64,000 nt of DNA, from assembly GCF_040892615.1 (NCBI RefSeq), contig NZ_JBFRYC010000016.1:5307-69306 (forward strand), read 5' to 3'. A program made the translations under genes and the position numbers. The notes under the pieces are model-generated. The model had not been told where the DNA came from. It searched no databases and worked only from the letters and a program-made list of their open reading frames with translations. Below, one piece after another: positions 43,912 to 52,460 of the stretch (position 1 is the first letter of the stretch; each line of letters opens with the position of its first letter). Origin of the DNA: Thioclava arctica. Lineage in GTDB: Bacteria > Pseudomonadota > Alphaproteobacteria > Rhodobacterales > Rhodobacteraceae.

Positions 43912-44654
43912 AATAACTCCGCCGGAAAATCGATGTTGAAGCTAGGTTTGTTCAACTGACGTGACGGGTCCGATTTGCGACGTTGAATGCTTTTCATCAA
44001 TGCAAGTGCAAAGCTCTTTTTGGCTTCGTCCAGTTTCTTGGTCATGTTGCCGGGATGGCGCAGATAGTAGTGGCAAATCGTATCCGTTTGCGCAAATTTT
44101 GTACCTGATTCAAATATACGCAAGAGATAGTCAGTGTCTTCTGCCTGTTTTAGGTCTGTGTCAAAGAACCCTATCCGATCTACCAGATTGCGCCGCATCA
44201 GGGCGCATGACAGGTGGATGCTTGTCATCCGGCGCGCAATCGCATTTTCGGCGGGGCAAAGCGTTTCGGGGTTGATCTGATCCGTTCCAACCATGTCCCC
44301 ATAGGTGATTTCAATGTCTGGATTATCCCGCAATAACGCAAGGTCGGGCCCAAACCGATTGGCAGCGATGATGTCATCAGAATCTAGAAACGTCACAATT
44401 TGGGTTTCCGGCAGTAGATTTAAAAGCCCCGTATTGCGTGCTGCTGCAACGCCGCCGTTTTCGCGGGGCACCACCCGTACGTTTGTTGTCGATTGCACGA
44501 GATCGTCAGTCACAGATGGGGTCTGATCGGTGGACCCATCATCGACAATCAGGATATCCAAATCAACCTGACCGGCACGTTCGAGCAATGACCTAATCGC
44601 CAGTCGTAGAGCATCGGGTCGATTGTAAACGGGAACGATGACAGTGGTTTTCAC
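43908..44654 (-). CDS. Glycosyltransferase family 2 protein (2)
   Basis: GT-A transferase of 248 residues. It starts KTTVIVPVYNRPDALRLAIR, has DILIVDDGSTDQTPSVTDDL and the metal motif FLDSDDIIAANRF near residue 95. A late block near residue 175 reads FDTDLKQAEDTDYLLRIFES, with the catalytic acid in the usual ED. GTG at 44654 is the likely start, one base after the TAA of the kinase-like gene (TAATGTG); a TTG further up is less likely. Confidence 0.9.
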   Translation of the reverse strand: MKTTVIVPVYNRPDALRLAIRSLLERAGQVDLDILIVDDGSTDQTPSVTDDLVQSTTNVRVVPRENGGVAAARNTGLLNLLPETQIVTFLDSDDIIAANRFGPDLALLRDNPDIEITYGDMVGTDQINPETLCPAENAIARRMTSIHLSCALMRRNLVDRIGFFDTDLKQAEDTDYLLRIFESGTKFAQTDTICHYYLRHPGNMTKKLDEAKKSFALALMKSIQRRKSDPSRQLNKPSFNIDFPAELL

Positions 44655-44655
44655 A

Positions 44656-45708
44656 TTAGAATTCCGCAATGTAGTGACGAATGGCGCGTGTTATCTCGGT
44701 AGGATCAGGCCCAAGATCAAGCCTGTAGCATGGTAGACGTCGCGATATCTCTGCAGCAACAGAGTATAACAGCGGACGATCGCCGGGGATTTGCGACACA
44801 CCGGATGGGGCCAGCGCAAGGAATGCTTCCTTGGCTGTGGTGATTGTTAATGTCGTCTTTGCTGCGCCGGTGATTTTCGGCAGAAGCAGCGCGCCAAGTT
44901 GGATGTGATCTGGCCCCTTGTGGCCAAGATCGGGCAAATAGAACTGATACTTGTTCTGCCAGTTAACCCGTTTCGGTATGGCAGGATGATTATTGAGTTG
45001 TAGGCGTTTCAGCCCAACGTGATCCTGTTTTAACGTATCAAAAAGCGGATAAGCCGTCAGCGATACCGGGTTCACAAAGACATAGTCATCGCCAACTGTT
45101 TGTAATCCTTGCAAAATACCGGACAGGACTGTGCCAGATTTGCCTGATCCGCCTGCACCAGCGAGAAGAACGCCCCGGCCATCAACAGCCAAGCTGCCTG
45201 CATGGATCAAAGCACCGCCGTCTTTTGCCAATTGCCACTGCAAGAAGTTGCGCAACGGCGATCCTGGATCCCAATCAGGATAGCCGTGCTCAGTTGGCAT
45301 GATCTGGATGCCGCAACCCGTCTGGCGGTCGAACAGCTGCCAGAACGATTTTTCAGGAAAATGATGTAAACGGTAACGCGTCTTGGCAAGTGCCGCTTCA
45401 ACCCCGCGTTCGACAAAGTATTGGCTGCCCCAAGTGAGAGTTGGAAAGCCGCCCTTTCCAGCGATGCCAACAGCGATACGCGTGGCTGGCTGATCCGTAT
45501 TTGGTGTCGACGCTAGTGCAAGGTCAGCTTGGGATAAGTAGGCATCACTGCAAGACCGGACCCTGAAACGCTGACCTGCAATACCAAAGCTGCGTTCGTA
45601 CTGGGCGTCTGCAAACATTGCCTCAAAATGATCAAACACCCGCGCAAGACTAGCTGCGACGTTTTCTGGCCTAATGATCAGGTTCTTCTCGACGCGGAAG
45701 ACACTCAT
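44656..45708 (-). CDS. HprK-like kinase (HPr-rel-A-type)
   Basis: Protein of 350 residues. The C-terminal half resembles HPr kinase/phosphorylase: ALIHAGSLAVDGRGVLLAGA precedes P-loop GAGGSGKS (184-191), and VGDDYVF carries a probable Mg-binding acidic pair. There is no HPr partner gene nearby. The N-terminal half (residues 1-150) is unlike HprK and may be a substrate-recognition domain. It matches what I recall as 'HprK-related kinase A', a family defined by co-occurrence with PqqD-like proteins; I could not search to confirm. ATG 45708 lies five bases after the PqqD-like gene. Confidence 0.78.
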   Translation of the reverse strand: MSVFRVEKNLIIRPENVAASLARVFDHFEAMFADAQYERSFGIAGQRFRVRSCSDAYLSQADLALASTPNTDQPATRIAVGIAGKGGFPTLTWGSQYFVERGVEAALAKTRYRLHHFPEKSFWQLFDRQTGCGIQIMPTEHGYPDWDPGSPLRNFLQWQLAKDGGALIHAGSLAVDGRGVLLAGAGGSGKSGTVLSGILQGLQTVGDDYVFVNPVSLTAYPLFDTLKQDHVGLKRLQLNNHPAIPKRVNWQNKYQFYLPDLGHKGPDHIQLGALLLPKITGAAKTTLTITTAKEAFLALAPSGVSQIPGDRPLLYSVAAEISRRLPCYRLDLGPDPTEITRAIRHYIAEF

Positions 45709-45712
45709 CGTC

Positions 45713-46093
45713 TTAGGATGATGTTTTCTGCATCTTTGGCCAGCCAGCTTCATCATCCACATCGTGGATCGGATCGGCCACGATCAAATCTGACAGGTCA
45801 TCATAAACTTCGATTGTCGGGGCTGAAACCAAGGAAAGCGGCACGGCCGGTTTAGACGTAGCTGTCGTGGCGGGAACAATAAGCCCGAGCTCAATCAGAT
45901 GCTGTGCAAACGCAACGGCGCCTGCGGCTAAATCATCAGTGATAGATTGCCCGTCGACAATCGCACTCCAAAGCAACGCGGCCGAAGGGTTGAGACCAAA
46001 GTACTGGCCTGACCTGAGATTCAAAACGACGAGATCGCCACCAAAGCTTTCGTGAACAATATCTGGTCCGGCAAGTTGATAGCAGGTCGTCAT
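45713..46093 (-). CDS. PqqD-like (RRE) protein with acidic C-terminal tail
   Basis: Protein of 126 residues. Residues 1-75 fit the PqqD winged-helix fold that acts as RiPP recognition element: HESFGGDLVVLNLRSGQYFG, LNPSAALLWSAIVDG, then DDLAAGAVAFAQHLIELGLI. Residues 88-126 are a tail with PTIEVYDDLSDLI followed by DPIHDVDDEAGWPK and the end TSS. This tail is reminiscent of short modified-peptide precursors and may be a fused substrate, a partner-binding peptide or simply a linker. It lies between a radical SAM gene and an HprK-like kinase gene. Confidence 0.75.
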   Translation of the reverse strand: MTTCYQLAGPDIVHESFGGDLVVLNLRSGQYFGLNPSAALLWSAIVDGQSITDDLAAGAVAFAQHLIELGLIVPATTATSKPAVPLSLVSAPTIEVYDDLSDLIVADPIHDVDDEAGWPKMQKTSS

Positions 46094-46154
46094 TCTTTAC
46101 CCTTATTTTTCATCAAGACGCAAGATTTCGACTTTGCGTATCGCGTCCATCCGC

Positions 46155-47117
46155 CTAAAGCAACTGCCTGAATTTGCGCGCAATTGCAGGACCCAAACCG
46201 CGTTTCCTTCTTTCCGGCATACGGCAATCGTCGATGACCTGCATGTTAGTCATCGATTGCGCGAGCAACGTGTAGTCCACGATATCTTCCATCGGTGTTT
46301 GAAGGTCATCTTTCCATGATTTGCGTGGCAAGCCTGTTTGATTGAACTGCTTTCCACAAGACCCCACACAATTGGCGCAGGACCTCAGTGGGCCTGCGCC
46401 GTTCAAAAATGCAATAAGTCGGTCGCGCAAGTCCGGTGCAGAGGTGACTGCGAAACCTTCATCTGTGAGATGTCCACCGGTGAGCGGTGGGACATATATC
46501 GACTGCGGGCACCTGAACATGTGATCCCCACGCAAGCTATGGCAGCCCCAGACGTTGGCCATTTTGCAAGCCGTCCAAATATCATCGACCAGTTTGGGTG
46601 TCTGCGCTTTGTGCAATGAAAAAGTGTGACGAAACTTTGGGTAGTGGGCAATTTGAACTTCAGTGCCGAGCTTGTCCCCTTTACGGCGCGCGGCTTTGAT
46701 CAAGTCTTTGGAGAGGCCCGAGTTTTGGTAGACTGATATCTCCAGCACATCTAAAGCACGCCAAGCCTCATCTGGCAGCCGATCAAGCAACACACCATTT
46801 GTGATGAGATTGATTGTGTTTCCAATGCCCGATGCCCGGCCAATATGGATAAGGTTCGTCAGGTTTGGGTGCAATAAAGGTTCGCCGCCCAGCAACCGTA
46901 AGCGGTCGCAATGGTAGACATTTGACAACACCCCCAGGACGCGCTCGGTTTGTTGCAGATCGGCATTCCACTTTCGCATCACGGGTGACGCGTGATTGCA
47001 TTGCTGACAGCTGATATTGCAGTGGTCGGTGACAATCAATTCCAGGTTCATTGGTGGAATGATCTTACCATTTTCTACCCTTGAAAAGGTCCGAGGTCTT
47101 AAATCAACTTCTAGCAT
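46155..47117 (-). CDS. Radical SAM protein
   Basis: Protein of 320 residues. The [4Fe-4S] motif is CNISCQQC (Cys 33, 37, 40) preceded by MNLELIVTDH. The barrel continues with LRLLGGEPLLHPNLTNLIHI (the GGEP SAM motif). A C-terminal Cys-rich part (CKMANVWGCHS, then SCANCVGSCGKQF) may hold an auxiliary cluster, as in SPASM/twitch-type peptide-modifying enzymes. ATG 47117 has GGAAG in front and is chosen over two upstream in-frame Met codons. It is the first gene of the six-gene operon, followed by the PqqD-like protein, a typical partner of peptide-modifying radical SAM enzymes. Confidence 0.85.
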   Translation of the reverse strand: MLEVDLRPRTFSRVENGKIIPPMNLELIVTDHCNISCQQCNHASPVMRKWNADLQQTERVLGVLSNVYHCDRLRLLGGEPLLHPNLTNLIHIGRASGIGNTINLITNGVLLDRLPDEAWRALDVLEISVYQNSGLSKDLIKAARRKGDKLGTEVQIAHYPKFRHTFSLHKAQTPKLVDDIWTACKMANVWGCHSLRGDHMFRCPQSIYVPPLTGGHLTDEGFAVTSAPDLRDRLIAFLNGAGPLRSCANCVGSCGKQFNQTGLPRKSWKDDLQTPMEDIVDYTLLAQSMTNMQVIDDCRMPERRKRGLGPAIARKFRQLL

Positions 47118-47851
47118 CTGATCGCGCTTCCTTTGGATCACTGAGGTATGAGCCATTGCATTTGGACATGTCCGCTTGATGCATCCCAGCGCGCAAAAAT
47201 GAAAGCAGCTTCGCGCGCACAAAGCGAGTGCAAGAGAAAGTCGAGACGTGCAATCTTATTTTCAGCGATTTTGCTCAAGAGCTATCGTGAAACTGCCTGT
47301 CAAGCGGCGCTGTTGAACTTGGTGGTATCGACGAAAGTACAGCACAATTTCGCTTTGGGTGGTGGGCCGACGGGCGTTCTTAAGCTGAGGCTGGCCGCTT
47401 TGCCGTGAAGGTAACGCAGGGGTTGTTGAGGTGTCGCGCTACATATCCTAAAACATTTAGTCGCGCGACTACGAGCCCACAACGGACGTTTTAAGTGTTC
47501 CGTCGGGCTAGCCGTCTTGAATGACCGCATTCGGGATGTGGTCGGGTTCGTTTTGCTTTTGCAGCAAACGTCCGGTTGCCTGAAGAACCATCCCGAAAGC
47601 AGACCGACCAGACCGCTCGGCTTTGAAGGTCCGCTTTTGGCGGCATCTCAAAATTCTCGCTGCAAAGCGGCGAACGGCCGCTAACCGCCCTTGGTGTAGG
47701 AAGGCGCTCACGGCCCTGAGCTGCCGTTGCAGGAGTGGTTGCGCGCTGCGGCGCAGCTTGCGCAAAGCCGACCTTGCAACCTCATCGCTAAACGCTAACC
47801 TTGGTTTCGAAATACGCTTCCAAAAATGACGTTTGCAAGGACTTAGTAGCA
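47118..47851. other. Gene-poor region, possible repeat DNA
   Basis: No gene is convincing in these 734 bases. The segment around 47664-47690 (GCGGCGAACGGCCGCTA and flanks) is nearly repeated at 54222-54243, suggesting a dispersed intergenic repeat. A promoter for the radical SAM operon should lie near 47118-47250. Confidence 0.4.
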
Positions 47852-48151
47852 ATGACCTTTGATCAAGCAATGTTCAGCATCTACGAGCGCGCAAAAAGGG
47901 AAGCTAGCTACAACGCCTCAATTTTTCTTCGAATGCTTACTGACAACGGTGGCATCCAGACTGCACGAACTTTGATCAATGCAACCAAGCCTAGTGATGG
48001 ATACACCGCGCTTTATGAGAAGGGGCGGCTAGACTTGACCGTAGAGGCGTTGGTCCTAGAAAACCAGATTTGGCATGAGCTTTTCACACTGGATGAACTA
48101 AAGCGGGCTAAGACTCGGCTTCAGCAATACGGTTACGGGTTTCCGGCCTAA
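47852..48151 (+). CDS. Small conserved-looking protein of unknown function
   Basis: Protein of 99 residues without signal or membrane segment, mostly helical. It contains YNASIFLRMLTDNGGIQTAR and TKPSDGYTALYEKGRLDLTV, a pattern I recall from many uncharacterised alphaproteobacterial proteins near accessory DNA. ATG 47852 is chosen over an upstream in-frame Met because AAGGA precedes it and the family-like sequence starts there. The function is unknown. Confidence 0.65.
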   Translation: MTFDQAMFSIYERAKREASYNASIFLRMLTDNGGIQTARTLINATKPSDGYTALYEKGRLDLTVEALVLENQIWHELFTLDELKRAKTRLQQYGYGFPA

Positions 48152-48276
48152 GGGATCTCGGCCCGTTGCTGCCCTTCAGTGCTTGTTTCAGATGCTGCGA
48201 CCACATCCCGCTTTGCGGACATTGGCTTGCGTGAACAGTGCTCCTATTATCTATCGGAGACCAACGAGGTAGTCAG

Positions 48277-48543
48277 ATGGAACGCGAACCCAACCTTGTC
48301 ATTTCCAGCGCCTCGCAGCGCATCGTAGAGGATGGGGTGCCATTCAAGGTGGATATCTACAAACTCGAAGGTGGGGAGAGATGGACGCTGGAAGTTGTGA
48401 CCGAAGACGGCACAACTATCGTTTGGGACGATCTCTTCGACGATGATCGGGCAGCGTTCGACGAGGCGCTCAATACCATCCGCGGCGAAGGCGCCGTGGC
48501 GTTCGCCAACGGCGGATCGAACGTCATACCGTTCAAACAGTAG
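48277..48543 (+). CDS. Small hypothetical protein
   Basis: Protein of 88 residues with alternating strands (VDIYKLEGGERWTLEVVTED, then TTIVWDDLFDDD) and an acidic character. GAGGT lies seven bases before the ATG. I do not recognise a family. It lies between two other small genes on the same strand, but the gaps are too large to imply an operon. Confidence 0.6.
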   Translation: MEREPNLVISSASQRIVEDGVPFKVDIYKLEGGERWTLEVVTEDGTTIVWDDLFDDDRAAFDEALNTIRGEGAVAFANGGSNVIPFKQ

Positions 48544-48781
48544 GCCACCGCCCATTGCCGACATTGATTGATTGCTCGGTCGCCGCGCCGCGGCTTTCGC
48601 ATTCCTGCCGTTCGTTGACGGTAGGGATATTTTTCTGACTGGAGCGCTGAAGTAGGGGCACGATTGGGTCCTTGCTTCGCAGTCGAGGCACAAGTTTTGC
48701 ACTTCTTTCGCAGTTGGCTTGCTCTGGATCAGTTATCTCGACGGATATTCATGGTAAGAAGACACAGACAGGAGGAATGAC

Positions 48782-49096
48782 ATGCAATTTCAAATGAACA
48801 CAGATTCCAATATTCATGGCGATCAACATCTGGCTGATGAGGCCGAAAAGATTGTCACTGCGGCGCTAGGGCACCTGACCGATCGGCTGTCCCGGATTGA
48901 GGTGCACTTGGCCGATGTGAACGGCGCAAAAGGCGGGGGCGACGATATTCGTTGCACCGTTGAAGCGCGCCCCGAGGGGATGAAACCACAGGCCGTCACC
49001 CATAGCGATGCCAATGCCAATGCTGCCCTGCACGGTGCGGCGAAAAAGCTCCGGACCTTGTTGGACAGCGAATTCGGAAAGCTGGGACGCCACTGA
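48782..49096 (+). CDS. HPF/RaiA-like ribosome-associated protein (short form)
   Basis: Protein of 104 residues with the beta-alpha-beta-beta-beta-alpha pattern of hibernation-promoting / RaiA proteins. It shows HLADEAEKIVTAALGHLTDR, LSRIEVHLADVNGAKGG, then IRCTVEARPEGMKPQAVTHS and a final helix ALHGAAKKLRTLLDSEFGKL. It has an ideal AGGAGG site before the ATG. The short form lacks the dimerising C-terminal domain. It may bind ribosomes in stress; a similar fold is also used by other regulators. Confidence 0.72.
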   Translation: MQFQMNTDSNIHGDQHLADEAEKIVTAALGHLTDRLSRIEVHLADVNGAKGGGDDIRCTVEARPEGMKPQAVTHSDANANAALHGAAKKLRTLLDSEFGKLGRH

Positions 49097-49252
49097 AACG
49101 CACTGATGGGGTATGTGGGTCGGGGAGGCGCTCGTTTCGCCCCAGAATGCACTGGGCCCGATTACCGCCGACCAAACGCACTAAATCATTGCTAAAATGG
49201 GCTCCTTTCACGCGCAGGGCATGAATTTAGCCGTGGAGGCTTCCTGATTCCT

Positions 49253-50164
49253 TCACCTCTCGCCCTCTATCCGCGTGCCCGCTTGGCCATCGAGAATGTG
49301 CAAAGCATCTTCAAGGCGACCAATACCGGTGAAGCCTCCGGTCAGGGCGAAGTCACGCCCAGCATTGACTTTCGGTCCCATCGACCCGGCAGGGGCTCCA
49401 AGCGCATCTGCCTCGGACGGCGTCAGGTGGGTGATACGCGCCGCTGTCTCGGTGCCAAAATCGCGATAAACGGCGTCGACATCGGTTAGCAGCAAAAGCG
49501 CATCCGCCCCTAGTTTCCGCGCCAGTAAGGCGCTGGCGGCATCCTTGTCGATCACCGCCTCCACGCCCACAAGACTGCCATCATCGCGCTGTATGACGGG
49601 GATGCCCCCACCGCCTGCGCAAATCACGATCACCCCTTGATCAAGCAGCAGTTTCACTACGCGCAGGTCGGGAATGTCGACCGGTTGGGGCGAAGCGACA
49701 ACGCGGCGCCATTTGGCCCCATCGGCGGCAATCGCCCAACCTGCGGCCTTGGCGCGCGCTTCGGCCTCGTCGCGTCCATATACGGGGCCGACAAATTTGG
49801 TCGGTTTGCCAAAAGCCGGATCGCGGCGATCAACCACAACCTGCGTCAAAAGCGTCGCCACAGGCTGATCATGGCTGAGGGCGTTTTCCAGCTCCTGCTC
49901 GATCATGTAACCGATCATGCCTTCGGTTTCAGCGCCCAGCACATCGAGCGGATAGGCCTCATCGGGTTTGTAAGACGCGCCTTGCAGGGCCAAAAGCCCG
50001 ACCTGCGGCCCGTTGCCATGGGTGACGACCAGTCGATGCCCGGCCCGCACGATGGCGGCCAAAGCCTCGGCCGCGCGTTTCACATTGGTGCGCTGCGCCT
50101 GCGCCGTCAGCGGCTCGCCGCGTTTCAACAGGGCGTTGCCGCCCAAAGCCGCCACCACCAGCAT
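49253..50164 (-). CDS. arcC: Carbamate kinase
   Basis: Enzyme of 303 residues that converts carbamoyl phosphate and ADP to ATP, the last step of the arginine deiminase pathway. It shows LGGNALLKRGEPL, TGNGPQ-type motif HGNGPQVGLL, ICAGGGGIPVI and the nucleotide-binding IDKDAASALLARKLGADALL. The usual family N-terminus starts at ATG 50164 (LVVAALGGNALL). An in-frame ATG at 50182 comes from an 18-base tandem duplication (GGGGGCCTGAGATGCTGG) at the arcB-arcC junction. Confidence 0.95.
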   Translation of the reverse strand: MLVVAALGGNALLKRGEPLTAQAQRTNVKRAAEALAAIVRAGHRLVVTHGNGPQVGLLALQGASYKPDEAYPLDVLGAETEGMIGYMIEQELENALSHDQPVATLLTQVVVDRRDPAFGKPTKFVGPVYGRDEAEARAKAAGWAIAADGAKWRRVVASPQPVDIPDLRVVKLLLDQGVIVICAGGGGIPVIQRDDGSLVGVEAVIDKDAASALLARKLGADALLLLTDVDAVYRDFGTETAARITHLTPSEADALGAPAGSMGPKVNAGRDFALTGGFTGIGRLEDALHILDGQAGTRIEGER

Positions 50165-50183
50165 CTCAGGCCCCCCCAGCATC

Positions 50184-51185
50184 TCAGGCCCCCAATGTGG
50201 CGACAAGCACCGCCTTGATCGTGTGCAGGCGGTTCTCGGCCTGATCGAAGACGATCGAGGCGGGGCTTTCGAACACCTCCTCGGTCACTTCCATGGCTGA
50301 GATGTCGAACTCGGCCTCAATCTCGGCGCCCACCGTCGTTTCGGCGTTATGGAATGCCGGCAGGCAATGCATGAAGCGCACCCGCGGGTTGCCGGTTTTC
50401 GCGATCAATTCCGCATTCACCTGATAGGGCATCAACAGCTTGATGCGCTCGGCCCATTTCTCTTTCGGCTCGCCCATCGAGACCCAGACGTCGGTATAGA
50501 CGAAATCAACGCCCTTCACCGCCGCGTCGATGTCTTCGCTGATCATGATCCGCGCGCCAGTCTCCTTGGCCAAGGCCTGTGCCTCGTCCTGGATCGCCTG
50601 CGTCGGCCAGCATTCCTTGGGCGCACACAGCCGCACATCCATGCCCATCTTGGCACCGCCAATCAGCAGGCTGTCGCCCATATTGTTGGCCGCATCGCCG
50701 ATAAACACGTAAGACACCTTATGCAGTGGCTTTTCAATATGCTCTTGCATGGTCAGGAAATCCGCCAAAATCTGGGTTGGGTGAAACTCGTTGGTCAGCC
50801 CGTTATAGACCGGAACGCCTGAATATTTCGCCAGATCAGCAACGATCTCTTGGCCGAAACCACGATACTCGATCGCGTCATAAATCCGGCCCAGAACGCG
50901 CGCGGTATCCTTGACGGATTCCTTGTGGCCCATGTGGTTGCCCGTCGGGCCCAGATAGGTGACGCGCGCACCTTGATCATAGGCAGCCACCTCAAAACCG
51001 ACACGGGTGCGGGTCGAATCTTTTTCGAAAATCAGGGCGATGTCCTTGCCCTGCAATCTTGGCACCTCGGTTCCTGCATATTTGGCGGTCTTGAGGTCAG
51101 CGGCCAGCTTCAGCAGGAAGCCGATTTCGCGCGGGGTATAATCGCGCAGCGTCAACAGGCTGCGGTTTTTCAAATTGAAAGCCAT
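50184..51185 (-). CDS. arcB: Ornithine carbamoyltransferase, catabolic
   Basis: Enzyme of 333 residues that splits citrulline with phosphate into ornithine and carbamoyl phosphate. The carbamoyl-phosphate motif is DSTRTRVGFEVA, followed by EFHPTQILAD and the HCLPAFHN motif. The length and a Lys-rich start match catabolic OTCases. It lies between arcA and arcC on the same strand with short gaps. Confidence 0.95.
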   Translation of the reverse strand: MAFNLKNRSLLTLRDYTPREIGFLLKLAADLKTAKYAGTEVPRLQGKDIALIFEKDSTRTRVGFEVAAYDQGARVTYLGPTGNHMGHKESVKDTARVLGRIYDAIEYRGFGQEIVADLAKYSGVPVYNGLTNEFHPTQILADFLTMQEHIEKPLHKVSYVFIGDAANNMGDSLLIGGAKMGMDVRLCAPKECWPTQAIQDEAQALAKETGARIMISEDIDAAVKGVDFVYTDVWVSMGEPKEKWAERIKLLMPYQVNAELIAKTGNPRVRFMHCLPAFHNAETTVGAEIEAEFDISAMEVTEEVFESPASIVFDQAENRLHTIKAVLVATLGA

Positions 51186-51203
51186 TTGAGCGGTCCTTTC
51201 AGA

Positions 51204-52436
51204 TCAGAGTGCATCACGGATGGTCGGGCAGCTCATGCAATGTCCACCACCACGGCCACGACCAAGCTCGGCGCCCGGAATCGCCAGAACCTCGATCCCG
51301 ACGGCTTTGAGGGCCGCGTTGGTATCGTCATTGCGGTCATAGCCCACCACCACGCCCGGGCGCAGCGCCAGCACGTTGTTGCCATCATTCCACTGTTCGC
51401 GGGCACGTTCTTCTTCGGTGTTGCCACCCGTCGGCACGATTTGCAGCTTCTTGTAGCCCAGCACCTCGGCCACGATGTCAAAGATCGGGCGCGGGTCGTG
51501 GCGGAACGACAGCGGAGCGTCACCCTCGCCGGGTCGGATATCGTAGCAGACCAGCTCATCCGCGACTTCCTTGAAGGTCGTCACCACATCGCCGCCACAG
51601 AGGGTGAAGATCGTATCAAGGTGCATCGCCGCGCGCGATTTCGGGATGCGGAAAGCCAAAACGCGATCCACGACGCCCTTGGCAAAAAGCGCCTCGGCCA
51701 GCTGACCGATCCCTTGGGGCGACGAACGCTCCCCCATCCCGACCAGAACGGTGCGGTTGCCCACCGGCATCACGTCGCCCCCTTCCAGCGTTGCCAGACC
51801 GTGTTCTTTGGTGGGGTCGCCCCAATGGATCGTGACTTTGCCTGCAAACTTCGGGTGGTATTTGTAAATCGCGGTATTCAGCAGCGTCTCAGGCCGTCGC
51901 GCCGCCCAATACATCGGATTTACTGTCACCCCGCCATAGATCCAGGCGGAATTGTCACGCGTGAACAGGGCGTTGGGCAGAGGCGGCAAGATCAGCCCAC
52001 GATGCCCAAGATAGCTACCAAACAGGTTCTTGGGCGCGAAGGGCAGGTCATCTGCCGCCAATCCGCCGAGCAGATACTCGGCCAATTGAGCGCCCGGAAG
52101 GTCATCCATCCACGCGCGCAATTCTTCCTGCATGCCCACGCCGACATGATCGGGCGTCACCCGATGATCGAGAACAAAGGCACGCCCCTCTGCACTTTCC
52201 AGCGTTTCGGCCAGAAGGTCGTTGACGTCGAGCACCTCGACCCCTTCATCGCGCATCAGGTTGGCAAAGACATCATGGTCTTTTTGCGCCTGTTTCACCC
52301 AGAAGACATCGTCAAACAACAGATCCTGGCAGTTTGCGGGCGTCAAACGACGATGCGCCAAACCGGGACGACAGACAATGACTTGCCGCAGTTTCCCGGT
52401 TTCAGAGTGGACACCTAGCTTCGTATTTGTGGTCAT
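51204..52436 (-). CDS. arcA: Arginine deiminase
   Basis: Enzyme of 410 residues that hydrolyses arginine to citrulline and ammonia. It shows the N-terminal SETGKLRQVIVCRPGLAHRR, the active-site region HLDTIFTLCGGD and the C-terminal catalytic Cys in GRGRGGGHCMSCP. The operon order arcD-A-B-C is the alphaproteobacterial arrangement. The pathway gives one ATP per arginine and ammonia for acid or anaerobic stress. Confidence 0.96.
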   Translation of the reverse strand: MTTNTKLGVHSETGKLRQVIVCRPGLAHRRLTPANCQDLLFDDVFWVKQAQKDHDVFANLMRDEGVEVLDVNDLLAETLESAEGRAFVLDHRVTPDHVGVGMQEELRAWMDDLPGAQLAEYLLGGLAADDLPFAPKNLFGSYLGHRGLILPPLPNALFTRDNSAWIYGGVTVNPMYWAARRPETLLNTAIYKYHPKFAGKVTIHWGDPTKEHGLATLEGGDVMPVGNRTVLVGMGERSSPQGIGQLAEALFAKGVVDRVLAFRIPKSRAAMHLDTIFTLCGGDVVTTFKEVADELVCYDIRPGEGDAPLSFRHDPRPIFDIVAEVLGYKKLQIVPTGGNTEEERAREQWNDGNNVLALRPGVVVGYDRNDDTNAALKAVGIEVLAIPGAELGRGRGGGHCMSCPTIRDAL

Positions 52437-52460
52437 TTGATTGTTCCTAAATGTCCAGCA

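Noticed and set aside
47223..47530. Minus-strand frame with PVGPPPKAKLCCTFVDTTKF
   Set aside because: Looks vaguely familiar from Rhodobacteraceae intergenic DNA, but no domain, start signal or neighbour supports a gene.
50850..52418. Plus-strand frame of 522 codons opposite arcA
   Set aside because: Antisense shadow of a well-conserved gene; no ribosome-binding site or recognisable domain.
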